Assembly (NCBI RefSeq): GCF_902196125.1
Contig: NZ_CABIKG010000008.1
Location: forward strand, 1-64,000
DNA from: Helicobacter suis
Lineage (GTDB): Bacteria; Campylobacterota; Campylobacteria; Campylobacterales; Helicobacteraceae
Direction: 5' to 3'
Length of the DNA stretch: 64,000 bases
Of the stretch, positions 29,850 through 38,276 are shown one piece after another. The first letter of the stretch is position 1; each line of letters starts with the position of its first letter. The position numbers were made by a program, and so were the translations under genes. Below the pieces are notes generated by a model that was not told where the DNA came from, did not search any database, and was given only the letters and a program-made list of their open reading frames with translations.

Positions 29850-30398
29850 CTACTCTTGTTGTAATTTTTTAGCTAGATCAATGACTTGTTGTATTTGGGC
29901 ACTACTAAGCCTACCCTCATGCACATACCGAACTTTACCCTCTTTATCTAGCACAACAATCAAACTTTCTTGTTTTTTTAACCCCCAAGCTTTTTGCACC
30001 ACCCCCTCATTGTCCATAACCACTTGGCTATCTGGGTGTTCTTTTTTAGCCTTTTTGGTTTCCCCCCGCACAAAAAGACCCGTTCCCATTATGGCATCGT
30101 CTACATTAATGATATTAGTCGTTTGGTATTTACTTGCATCAAAATGTTGTGCCACGATTTTATCCATTAAAGGTTGGTTTTCTGCCTTCACATTTTTGCG
30201 TCCGGCTATATGCTGGAGAATACGCACTTTCCCGGGTAAACTTTGACTACTCCAAGCCTTGTATGCAATATCACCCTTGTTTAAAACAAGCTCCCCTTTA
30301 TCTTGTACCACCACGCTTGCTAAGGGTTTGTTTAAAACGATGTTTGTCCCATGTACCATGCTCAATGTTAGTAGCAAACTTCCAAATATCTTTTTCAA
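29850..30398 (-). CDS. ytfJ: YtfJ-family periplasmic thioredoxin-fold protein
   Basis: About 182 residues with a signal peptide (about 1-18). Family features: LPGKVRILQHIAGR, YQTTNIINVDDAIMGTG and GVVQKAWGL in YtfJ order, then a C-terminal KEGKVRYVHEG strand. It lacks a CxxC pair, as YtfJ does. TTG at 30398 gives MKKIFGS after a GAGG site; GTG at 30401 or 30410 is possible. Function of the family is not settled. It is better known in gamma-proteobacteria, so transfer is possible. Confidence 0.85.
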   Translation of the reverse strand: MKKIFGSLLLTLSMVHGTNIVLNKPLASVVVQDKGELVLNKGDIAYKAWSSQSLPGKVRILQHIAGRKNVKAENQPLMDKIVAQHFDASKYQTTNIINVDDAIMGTGLFVRGETKKAKKEHPDSQVVMDNEGVVQKAWGLKKQESLIVVLDKEGKVRYVHEGRLSSAQIQQVIDLAKKLQQE

Positions 30399-30434
30399 CA
30401 CGCACCTCACAAAAGTTTAAGACATGCTATCATA

Positions 30435-30459
30435 AATATTTAAACTCTTTTTAAATATT
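30435..30459. promoter_or_regulatory. Perfect 10-bp inverted repeat in the ytfJ/waaF divergent promoter region
   Basis: AATATTTAAA, five bases, TTTAAATATT. It lies 36 bases before ytfJ and 62 before waaF. It could be a repressor operator; it does not fit the H. pylori Fur box I know. Confidence 0.4.
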
Positions 30460-30521
30460 AAAAACTTAATTTGACAATAGCACAAACACTTTTGGCGATG
30501 ATAGTAGTATAAAGAGTGATG

Positions 30522-31523
30522 ATGAAAATTTTGATCCGTTTGCCTAATTGGCTAGGTGATGGCGTGATGGCCACACCTCTTATACAGACTCTTAAAACCA
30601 CTTTTAAAGAGGCTACTTGTGTTCTTGTTGGGCCTAGTAGTGTGTGTGCACTCTTTGAGCGCGATTTACACAATGTCTTAGTTATTGATAAAACCAAAAG
30701 CGCTAAATGCCGTATGTGGGCTACTTACCAACTAGCTAGAGACATTGGCCCTTGTGATATAGGTTTAGCCCTAACTAATAATTTATATGCGGCCCTTTTG
30801 CTTTATTTTAGTAAAACCCCTATTCGAATCGGGTATGCCAAAAATTGCCGCTCTTTTCTTTTAACCCATGCTTTAAAACCCCATAGTGGCCACCAAGTAG
30901 AGCGCTACTACCATTTATTATCCCCCCTAATGGCTTTAAATAATCCCTCGCCTCTTAAATTAAAGGCCAATCCTCTTACATTATCTGCTTTACAAAAACA
31001 CATCGGGATTAGTCCGGGAGCTGCCTTTGGGAGTGCTAAACGCTGGAGTACAAATTATTTTGCAACCCTGATTCAAGCCTTATTAAATCAAGGGCATGTA
31101 ATCTATCTTTTAGGTTCTAAAGACGACAAAATGGTTATTCAAGAAATTTTAGATCAAATCCCACCCCATGCCAATCTTTATAATCTATGCGGGCAAACCA
31201 CTATCCCTATTTTAATAGATACCATTGCTGCCCTTGATCTGCTTATTTGTAATGATAGTGGCCCTATGCACATTGCCACCGCTACACAAACCCCTTTGAT
31301 CGCTCTTTTTGGGCCTACAGATTTGCATGAAACAGGCCCTTATAAGCCCTTAAAAGCGCGCTTGCTTTTTAAAAATCTCCCTTGTGCGCCTTGTAAAAAA
31401 CGCACCTGCCCGCTTAAAACAGGCCCTATTAAACCCCATGCCTGCATGGATTTAATTAAGCCTGAAGAAGTCATTGAAGTAGCCACACACTTATTAGAAA
31501 CTAAAGAGTCTGCAGAGCTGTAA
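30522..31523 (+). CDS. waaF: ADP-heptose:LPS heptosyltransferase II
   Basis: Adds the second heptose to the LPS inner core; cytosolic face of the inner membrane, GT9 family. 333 residues. N-terminal PNWLGDGVMATPLIQTL, the donor-site GAAFGSAKRW and CNDSGPMHIATA (about 245-256) are diagnostic. Three possible starts in a row (GTG 30516, ATG 30519, ATG 30522). The 3' end overlaps mfd on the other strand by 23 bases. Confidence 0.93.
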   Translation: MKILIRLPNWLGDGVMATPLIQTLKTTFKEATCVLVGPSSVCALFERDLHNVLVIDKTKSAKCRMWATYQLARDIGPCDIGLALTNNLYAALLLYFSKTPIRIGYAKNCRSFLLTHALKPHSGHQVERYYHLLSPLMALNNPSPLKLKANPLTLSALQKHIGISPGAAFGSAKRWSTNYFATLIQALLNQGHVIYLLGSKDDKMVIQEILDQIPPHANLYNLCGQTTIPILIDTIAALDLLICNDSGPMHIATATQTPLIALFGPTDLHETGPYKPLKARLLFKNLPCAPCKKRTCPLKTGPIKPHACMDLIKPEEVIEVATHLLETKESAEL

Positions 31524-34461
31524 GAATGGTTTGTAACACAGATGCATCGTCTTTACTAGGGGCTTGTAAAGGTTTTTGTTTCTCTTTAAAAAAGAGAGTG
31601 ATATTTTGCCCATATTGAGAAATTTTATGGATTTTAAGCTGGTTAGCCAAAATTTTAATCCGGATAATTTGTAAAAACTGAATGGTCATTAAATCTAGCG
31701 CGCCAAAACGCGCATGAATCTCGCTTTGGATTGTAGCCACACTTTTTAAATCAAGGCATAAAGAAAGCCGTCTATAAAGTTCTAAACGCAGGCTATCGCT
31801 ACGGATTAAATCCGGGCTTAAAAAGCCACTGACTTGGAGTTTTAAATCCACGCTAAAACTCTCCTGTATCTCTCCACTCTCTTGAGAAATGGCCTCTTCT
31901 AACATTTTGGTGTATAACTTATAGCCAATGCCTTTAATATGCCCGCTCTGATTTGCCCCTAAAAAATTCCCTCCCCCTCTAATTTCTAAATCATGCATGG
32001 CAATGCTAGCCCCGCTACCTAAATAAGAATTTTTTTCTAAGGCTAAAAGTCTTTTACTGGCTTGTTCTCCTAGTGTGTTTTTATCCTCTATTAGGTAATA
32101 ACAAAACCCCTCTTTATTCCCCCGCCCTACACGCCCTCTTAATTGGTGCAAATCAGCCAAACCAAAGCGATCGGCTTGTTCTATGATAATGGTGTTAGCA
32201 TTGGGCAAATGAATTCCTGATTCTACAATAGAGGTACACAAGAGCACTTCAAAATGCCCCTGTGCAAAATTGATCATGATCTGTTCTACTTCTTTAGCCG
32301 GAGTTTTAGAGTGCAAAATTTCTACACGCAAATTAGGGAGTAACTCTAAAAGTTTTTGTTTGACTTTGGGCATGCTCTCAATGTGATTATGGATATAAAA
32401 AACCTGTCCCTTGCGGCGCAATTCTCTTAAAATAATCTCTTTGAGTAGGGGGTTTGTTTTTTCCTTCACAAAGGTACGGCTAGGTTCTCTATTAGCTGGA
32501 GGTGTTGTTAAAGTGCTAACTCCCTTGATTTTAGAAAGAGCCATGCTAAGGGTTCTTGGAATAGGGGTAGCTGACATGCTTAAAGAATGCACTTGGTGGC
32601 TTAAAACCTTAATTGCCTCTTTTTGCTTGACTCCAAATTTATGCTCCTCATCAACCACCACTAACCCTAAGTTTTTAAATTTTGCCCCTAAAAGCGCATG
32701 CGTACCCACCACTACAGAAATATGCCCCTCTTTAATCCCCTCTAAAACTTCTTTTTTGTTCTTACTAAAGCGATCTAGCTTGGCTACTTTAAGATTAAAG
32801 GGTTCTAGGCGCGCTTGGAGGGTATTAAAGTGCTGGGCACATAAAAGTGTGGTGGGCACAAACATAGCGCTTTGTTTGCCACTTAAAAAGATAGCATAAA
32901 TAGCATGCATGGCCACCTCAGTTTTGCCAAACCCCACATCGCCGCTTAGCAACCTATCCATGACGCGCCCTTGAGCTAAATCCTCTAAAATGGCTGTAAT
33001 ACTGCTTTCTTGATCAGGGGTTAGAGTAAAACCACAGGCTTGTTTAAAGGCCTTGAGTTTAGCGCTATCTGTATTGATTTTCTCCCCCTCTAATAAATAG
33101 CGTTTAGCGGCTAAATTAATGATTTGTGAGGCCATTTCTAAGATTTCAGCACGGACTTTAGCCTTGAGTTTGATAAAACTACTTTTGCCTAATTTATCTA
33201 AAACGGGGAAGTTATTAGCGATGTAGCGCTCTACTAGGTGTAGATTTTCTACAGGCAATAACAGCTTGTCTTCATTTTGGTATTCTAAGGCGATAAAATC
33301 GCGCACGCTACCAAAAATACTTTGTTGCACAAGCCCCTTAAAAAGCCCCACCCCATAATTTTCATGCACCACAAAATCCCCCGGGCTTAATTCATCTAAG
33401 ATGAGTTTAGAGCGTAAAAATGCGTGTTTTTGTGGGTAAGAGTGTAAAGAGAAAAAGATCACATCAGGGGTACTAAAATGCAGCACACAATCAGAAACAA
33501 CACTTTTAAAGGGGGCGCTTAGATGGTGTGTAGGGATTAAATCCATGTTTTTAGCAAGCAAAGTAACCCGTTTATGGGCGTTGAGTTGGAGAAATGTGTC
33601 TAATTGGTTTAAATGAATCTGAATATCTTGGCAATTAGGGGGGGTTTGTAGCACCGGTAAATTTAGGGCATGTTTGAGGTTAGTAGCAGGGTCAAGCTCA
33701 AAAATTTCTTTTGCTTCTAAATGGGCTTCTTGGCTTAAGGTGGCGCTATAGTGCTGTAAAAAATCAATCCCAAAATCCTCTAAAACCCAAAACCCAAGCG
33801 ATTCTATATCTTTAACCAATGCGCTACTCTCTAGTTTTTCTATCCTTGTTTGTAAAAGAGCGTGGTTTTCTTGGCTTAAACTAAAGAGTGCGGGCGTGAT
33901 CTTTAAACACTCTAGCAGTTCTGAATCGCTTAACTGGGTTATTAGATCAAAGGTGCGGATATCCTCACAATCTTGCCCCAAAAAGCTAATGCGATGTGGC
34001 TTAGTCTGGCCCGGGATAAAAATATCTACAATATCGCCCCTAAAACTTGCCTCACCGGGTAATTCAATGATGTCTACAAAATCATAGCCATAATAATAAA
34101 GCCTTTCTTTTAACTCTGCTAAAGAGTAACTTTCTAAACACTCTATTTTAAAACTTTGGAGTAATAAGGGTTTGGGTAAGGGGTGTAAAAGTGCGCTTAA
34201 AGGGGCGATAAGACGGGTTTGTGGGTTTGTTTCTTTAGATTGATAAAAACAGCCCAATACACTTAAAAGCTCTTTGAGTTCTGTATTAAAAGCGCGCATG
34301 TCATCAAGGTAATAAGCCCTTAATTCGGGTAAGACAAAAATAGGGATTTGGGGTTTAAAAAAGCGCCACACCTGCAAGGCTTCTTGAGCCTGTTTGTTAT
34401 CCAAAACTACTAGAAGAGTGCTTTTAAAAGAGGGGAGCGCGCAATAAAGGCTAGATTGCAT
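31501..34461 (-). CDS. mfd: Transcription-repair coupling factor
   Basis: Removes stalled RNA polymerase and recruits UvrA. 986 residues. UvrB-homology module at the N-terminus, RNA-polymerase-interacting domain (about 355-420, with VHENYGVGLFKGL), RecG-like motor with GDVGFGKTEVA and DEEHKFG, and C-terminal regulatory domain. The ATG overlaps the ccmA stop by one base. As in H. pylori it follows ccmA. Confidence 0.96.
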   Translation of the reverse strand: MQSSLYCALPSFKSTLLVVLDNKQAQEALQVWRFFKPQIPIFVLPELRAYYLDDMRAFNTELKELLSVLGCFYQSKETNPQTRLIAPLSALLHPLPKPLLLQSFKIECLESYSLAELKERLYYYGYDFVDIIELPGEASFRGDIVDIFIPGQTKPHRISFLGQDCEDIRTFDLITQLSDSELLECLKITPALFSLSQENHALLQTRIEKLESSALVKDIESLGFWVLEDFGIDFLQHYSATLSQEAHLEAKEIFELDPATNLKHALNLPVLQTPPNCQDIQIHLNQLDTFLQLNAHKRVTLLAKNMDLIPTHHLSAPFKSVVSDCVLHFSTPDVIFFSLHSYPQKHAFLRSKLILDELSPGDFVVHENYGVGLFKGLVQQSIFGSVRDFIALEYQNEDKLLLPVENLHLVERYIANNFPVLDKLGKSSFIKLKAKVRAEILEMASQIINLAAKRYLLEGEKINTDSAKLKAFKQACGFTLTPDQESSITAILEDLAQGRVMDRLLSGDVGFGKTEVAMHAIYAIFLSGKQSAMFVPTTLLCAQHFNTLQARLEPFNLKVAKLDRFSKNKKEVLEGIKEGHISVVVGTHALLGAKFKNLGLVVVDEEHKFGVKQKEAIKVLSHQVHSLSMSATPIPRTLSMALSKIKGVSTLTTPPANREPSRTFVKEKTNPLLKEIILRELRRKGQVFYIHNHIESMPKVKQKLLELLPNLRVEILHSKTPAKEVEQIMINFAQGHFEVLLCTSIVESGIHLPNANTIIIEQADRFGLADLHQLRGRVGRGNKEGFCYYLIEDKNTLGEQASKRLLALEKNSYLGSGASIAMHDLEIRGGGNFLGANQSGHIKGIGYKLYTKMLEEAISQESGEIQESFSVDLKLQVSGFLSPDLIRSDSLRLELYRRLSLCLDLKSVATIQSEIHARFGALDLMTIQFLQIIRIKILANQLKIHKISQYGQNITLFFKEKQKPLQAPSKDDASVLQTILTALQTL

Positions 34462-34853
34462 TAGGTTTTAGGATTTTTATTTTCTTCTAAAGCTTTGATC
34501 ACTTCATTTCTAGGGCGACTCTCCCCAGCTAAAATCCCCTTGCGCTCAATAACTAATTCTGAACTCACAATTTTACCATCCACATAGCCTAAGGGCATGA
34601 TTTCAATTACATCAGCTTGTGCATTCCCATTAAATTTACCGCTTACTACTAATCTTGCTGCAAAAATATCCCCCATAACCACACCATTTTTGCCAATCAC
34701 AACGGTGGATTCAGAATGCACAGTCCCCTCTAATTGGCCATCAATGTGTAAATGACAATCAATGTTTACCTCTCCTTTGAATTTAGTGCCTTGGGCGATG
34801 ATGGTAGCTGATCCGTTAGTAGGTTGTTTATGATCGTTAGTAAAGATTGCCAT
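34461..34853 (-). CDS. ccmA: Bactofilin CcmA, cell-shape scaffold
   Basis: 130-residue bactofilin. The right-handed beta-helix core (about 15-112) shows repeats such as GEVNIDCHLHIDGQLEG. It polymerises in the cytosol and organises the Csd shape proteins, needed for helical form in H. pylori. ATG at 34853 with a good AAAGGA site, even though it lies 88 bases inside csd1. The overlap looks genuine since both ends are family-like. Confidence 0.93.
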   Translation of the reverse strand: MAIFTNDHKQPTNGSATIIAQGTKFKGEVNIDCHLHIDGQLEGTVHSESTVVIGKNGVVMGDIFAARLVVSGKFNGNAQADVIEIMPLGYVDGKIVSSELVIERKGILAGESRPRNEVIKALEENKNPKT

Positions 34854-35677
34854 GCAATATTCCTTTCTTTGGTAAAAATATAATCAAAGTCTCTCATATT
34901 CCAAGTGATAAAAAACATAGGATTAATCGGCTTGTCCATGAAACGCACTTCATAGTGTAAATGCGGTCCAGTACTCATGCCACTACTGCCACTATAAGCA
35001 AGAAGTTGGCCTTTTTTGACAAATTCGCCATTTTTAACCACGATTTTTTTAAGATGCGCATAATAAGTTTGGAAACCAAAGGGGTGGTAAAGTTTAACAA
35101 GCCTGCCATAACCCCCATTCCACCCGCTATTAGCCAAGCCCACCACCCCATTAGCGGTTGCATAAACAGGTGTATTAATAGGCGTACTTAAATCCACACC
35201 TGTATGGTTAAATAAGCGGTGTAAAATGGGGTGAAAACGCTTAGCAAAGGGGCTAGAAATCCGGCGATACGATTCTAATGGGTTATCATTAGGGATAAAA
35301 CGCATGATAAAAGTTTTTTGAGCCCCTGTAATGCTAGCCACATCTAGGCGTTGGCTTAAAGGCGCATCGCTAGTATCCTCCCCTTCAATCCCTACAGAAT
35401 CTTCTAAATCACTGATGCGATCGCCTGCTAATAATAGCTCTTCTAAATAGCCTTGAACTTTTTGGCTTAAATACGCGTGGGCTTGTGAGCTCTTGAAATA
35501 TTCTGCACTGAGTTTTTTAGTCTGGGCTTTGGTGGTTTTAATTTCTATATCAAAGGCATAAAGCGCGATACCTAAAAACATGAACACAGCTAGCACCAAT
35601 AAAAGCATGTAGTACATGATTTGTTTGTAAACAATGTGTACATTAATAGACTTACTCCCATCTTTATAAGTCAACAT
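34766..35677 (-). CDS. csd1: Csd1, M23 (LytM) peptidoglycan endopeptidase
   Basis: 303 residues: one N-terminal membrane helix (about 20-42), a coiled-coil stretch (about 45-85) and a C-terminal LytM domain. The zinc ligands are intact: NHTGVDLS and GPHLHYEVR. It trims D,D-crosslinks to make helical shape. ATG at 35677 is 14 bases after the csd2 stop; a GTG at 35704 inside csd2 is possible. Position next to ccmA fixes it as Csd1. Confidence 0.9.
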   Translation of the reverse strand: MLTYKDGSKSINVHIVYKQIMYYMLLLVLAVFMFLGIALYAFDIEIKTTKAQTKKLSAEYFKSSQAHAYLSQKVQGYLEELLLAGDRISDLEDSVGIEGEDTSDAPLSQRLDVASITGAQKTFIMRFIPNDNPLESYRRISSPFAKRFHPILHRLFNHTGVDLSTPINTPVYATANGVVGLANSGWNGGYGRLVKLYHPFGFQTYYAHLKKIVVKNGEFVKKGQLLAYSGSSGMSTGPHLHYEVRFMDKPINPMFFITWNMRDFDYIFTKERNIAWQSLLTIINNLLTDQLPSSPKALNSKER

Positions 35678-35690
35678 CAAAATGAGCCGT

Positions 35691-36593
35691 TTATTCAGCC
35701 ACACCCATAACCCCTAGATTTTCTGTAGTTTGGTGTTTTTCGCGGATATGAGCCATATCCTTAATGCTGTAGAAAAGATTTTTCCAGCTAACTTGAGAAT
35801 CGTCTTTAAAAATTAAATCAAAGTGAGCCATGTCCCAATCCATGTATTTTGGCATGTCTACAATACGGCCTAAAAAGCGGATTTCATAGTGTAGATTATT
35901 GCTACTATAACCAAGTAGTTCCCCTTTTTGTACAAAGGCATGCCTTTTAATCACAATGCTATTAAGGCGCGCATAAATTGAACTAAACCCAAAGGCATGT
36001 TCTAAGCGTATTAATTTGCCATAGCCTTGATAATTTCTAATCAGCACCACATCTACCACTCCACTAGCTGTTGCATACACCGGAGTATCCGGCGTTGTAT
36101 TAAAAATATAGCCATGGTAGGGGCCTAAAGATCTTTTATTAGGGGAGTTGATCAAGGTTTTAGCGCTATAGGTTTTAACCGGTTCTCCATTAGGAATAAG
36201 TGCTAAAGCTAGGGCTTTATTAGGGATAGAGAGTTGTTTTAAATCCACACTGCTATAGGCATCATCGCCTTGACTTTTTTTAACCTGTACAAGATTTTCA
36301 AAATCTTTAATCTTACGGCTAACTAAGGCAATTTCTTGGGTTTTTTGAGAAATCTCAAGCTTGAGTGTGTGATTTTTAGTATATAGGTTTTTATAATTTG
36401 TCTCTAAAATCCCTTTTTCTAAAGTCATTTTACTGATCTTTTCAACCAAGTAGCCTAAAAACCACCCCCCGACTAATAATAACCCGATAACTAGCATGGT
36501 AATTAAAAGTACATGCCGTTTTACATGCCTAGAAAGCCTGAGTTGTTTAGACCCATTTTCATCAATAATTGTTAAGACAAATTTATCTGGCAC
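35691..36593 (-). CDS. csd2: Csd2, LytM-like protein with lost zinc ligands
   Basis: 300 residues, one membrane helix (about 28-48), coiled coil and LytM fold like Csd1. At the catalytic positions it has YHGYIFN in place of HxGxD and NNLHYEIR in place of HLHYE, so it should be inactive, as for the H. pylori partner, which stabilises Csd1. GTG start with AAGGG ahead, overlapping folC by 11 bases. Confidence 0.88.
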   Translation of the reverse strand: MPDKFVLTIIDENGSKQLRLSRHVKRHVLLITMLVIGLLLVGGWFLGYLVEKISKMTLEKGILETNYKNLYTKNHTLKLEISQKTQEIALVSRKIKDFENLVQVKKSQGDDAYSSVDLKQLSIPNKALALALIPNGEPVKTYSAKTLINSPNKRSLGPYHGYIFNTTPDTPVYATASGVVDVVLIRNYQGYGKLIRLEHAFGFSSIYARLNSIVIKRHAFVQKGELLGYSSNNLHYEIRFLGRIVDMPKYMDWDMAHFDLIFKDDSQVSWKNLFYSIKDMAHIREKHQTTENLGVMGVAE

Positions 36594-37773
36594 ACAAACC
36601 CTTACTACCGCTAAAATATCCTTGATACTCTTGATAGCCTTTTATAAATGTACGCACAACACTAAAAGATCCAGCCACTACAAACAAGCCAGAAAAGGGG
36701 TTAAAGCTATCCCAGCTAAAGGGAGCAAAGGGTATGTTCAGTTCTTCTAAAAACCCCTCCAAAACCCCCCTATCTATCATCTGTGTCTCTAATACTTCTA
36801 AAATCCACACCCGCTTAACACGGGGTTTAAGGCTTTTTAAAACCCCATAAGCGTCTTTTCTTTGATAGCTATTATACACCAAATCCACCCTTTGATCTGC
36901 TAGGGCTTTGGCTAGAGCTCTAGCCCCGCCTACATTGTGCGCCACATCTAAGATAATAGAGGGCGTAAAAAACTCAAAACGACCCGGTAAATCTAAGGGT
37001 TTAAGTGTTTGGATAGGGGAATTAATATTTAAGATTTCTAAAGCACTCATAGCTGTTTGGAGATTATTAGCCAAAAAGGGGGGGTAGTGGTGTTTGTTAG
37101 CATAGGCTTGCACAGCTAAAGAGGGGGGAGGTGCTAAAGTTAATTGTAAAGAATATACATCTGCTATTTGCTTGGCTAATTTTAAAAAGGGGCGGTTTTG
37201 GTGGGCTAGTAAAATAGGAGTGCGAGGTTTTAGATTAATCATAGCTCTTAATTTAGTGGTAGCAATTTCTTTTAAGCTATGGCCTAATCTTTCTGTGTGA
37301 TCTAGGCTAATGGGTGTATAAATAAGAGCGATTTTTTTATTTAAAACACTTGTACTATCAAATTCTCCGCCCAAACCCGCCTCAGCCACTAAATAATCAC
37401 AATCTTGGGCGAGTACGATAGCTAGAAGAGTGGCGTATTCAAAGTAACTAATGGGTTCTAGGGGTAGGGTTTGTAAGATTTGGTGTGCTTTTTCTAAAGC
37501 GCTATCTGTAATGATCTTGCCTTGCGTGTAAAAGCGCTCTTTAAAATCTAATAAATGAGGGGAGGTGAAGTGCAAAACTTTAAAACCAGCTTGTTCTAAG
37601 CTAAGAGTTAAAAAACGCCCTGTACTGCCCTTGCCATTTGTACCAATGATTTGGATTTTAGGTACTTGATCCTTGTAGTAGGTATTAAAAATCGTATAAA
37701 TACGCTTAAAACGATTAGGATCAAAGGGTGCGTACTCCTGTGTTTTAGATGCTAGATAGTCTATTAAATTCAT
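36583..37773 (-). CDS. folC: Folylpolyglutamate synthase / dihydrofolate synthase
   Basis: Mur-ligase-type enzyme adding glutamate to (dihydro)folate. 396 residues. ATP site GTNGKGSTGRFL (about 43-54), AEAGLGGEFDSTSV and SLDHTERLG are typical. Start overlaps the lptE-like stop by four bases. It feeds the same pathway as folP at 10.2 kb. Confidence 0.93.
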   Translation of the reverse strand: MNLIDYLASKTQEYAPFDPNRFKRIYTIFNTYYKDQVPKIQIIGTNGKGSTGRFLTLSLEQAGFKVLHFTSPHLLDFKERFYTQGKIITDSALEKAHQILQTLPLEPISYFEYATLLAIVLAQDCDYLVAEAGLGGEFDSTSVLNKKIALIYTPISLDHTERLGHSLKEIATTKLRAMINLKPRTPILLAHQNRPFLKLAKQIADVYSLQLTLAPPPSLAVQAYANKHHYPPFLANNLQTAMSALEILNINSPIQTLKPLDLPGRFEFFTPSIILDVAHNVGGARALAKALADQRVDLVYNSYQRKDAYGVLKSLKPRVKRVWILEVLETQMIDRGVLEGFLEELNIPFAPFSWDSFNPFSGLFVVAGSFSVVRTFIKGYQEYQGYFSGSKGLCAR

Positions 37774-38276
37774 TTGTTAAGTTTACCTTCATAGGCAATT
37801 TGGGAAACAAACTGGGTAAGAGTTTGATCTAGGGCTTGGGAGATTGCATAAATGCGGTTATTGTAAGTGATGAGGGGGTCTTGTAATGAAACAGCGTAGT
37901 TATAATAACCGCTATCATGGAAAGTTTTCACCACCCCCATTTTATTATCATAGGTATAATCCACATACACCGTAGCGCGGTAGAAAGTAGTAAAGCCCTC
38001 TTGATTTTGGCTAATGGAAGTATCGGCTACCCGCGTGATTTCAATGGTGATAATAGAATCGGCTTGTTTTTCACTAGTTAGGGTATTTTGGAAACGCTGT
38101 ACAATCACGCGATTAAGCATGTCCTTAAAAGCCACAGAGTTTTTAGGGTTGGGTAAATTCACCACTAAGCGCACATATATACCTTTGCCTAAAACCTTAT
38201 CTGAAAGGGCGGCAATGGGTTTATAACCACAACCTGTTAATAAAACCAATGCAAAAAGCGCGCTAATGGCCTTCAT
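37770..38276 (-). CDS. lptE: LptE-like LPS-assembly lipoprotein
   Basis: 168 residues; lipobox LLTGC (Cys16) and GYKPIA after it, as in LptE. Beta-rich body. Matches H. pylori HP1546 by position between folC and leuS. Would plug the LptD barrel for LPS export. Overlaps both neighbours by four bases. Confidence 0.75.
   Translation of the reverse strand: MKAISALFALVLLTGCGYKPIAALSDKVLGKGIYVRLVVNLPNPKNSVAFKDMLNRVIVQRFQNTLTSEKQADSIITIEITRVADTSISQNQEGFTTFYRATVYVDYTYDNKMGVVKTFHDSGYYNYAVSLQDPLITYNNRIYAISQALDQTLTQFVSQIAYEGKLNK

Noticed and set aside
32411-32899. 162-codon open frame opposite mfd
   Set aside because: No ribosome site or family signal; mfd is clearly the real gene there.
37078-37084. 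G7/C7 run in folC
   Set aside because: Short, and folC is essential; no reason to see a switch.
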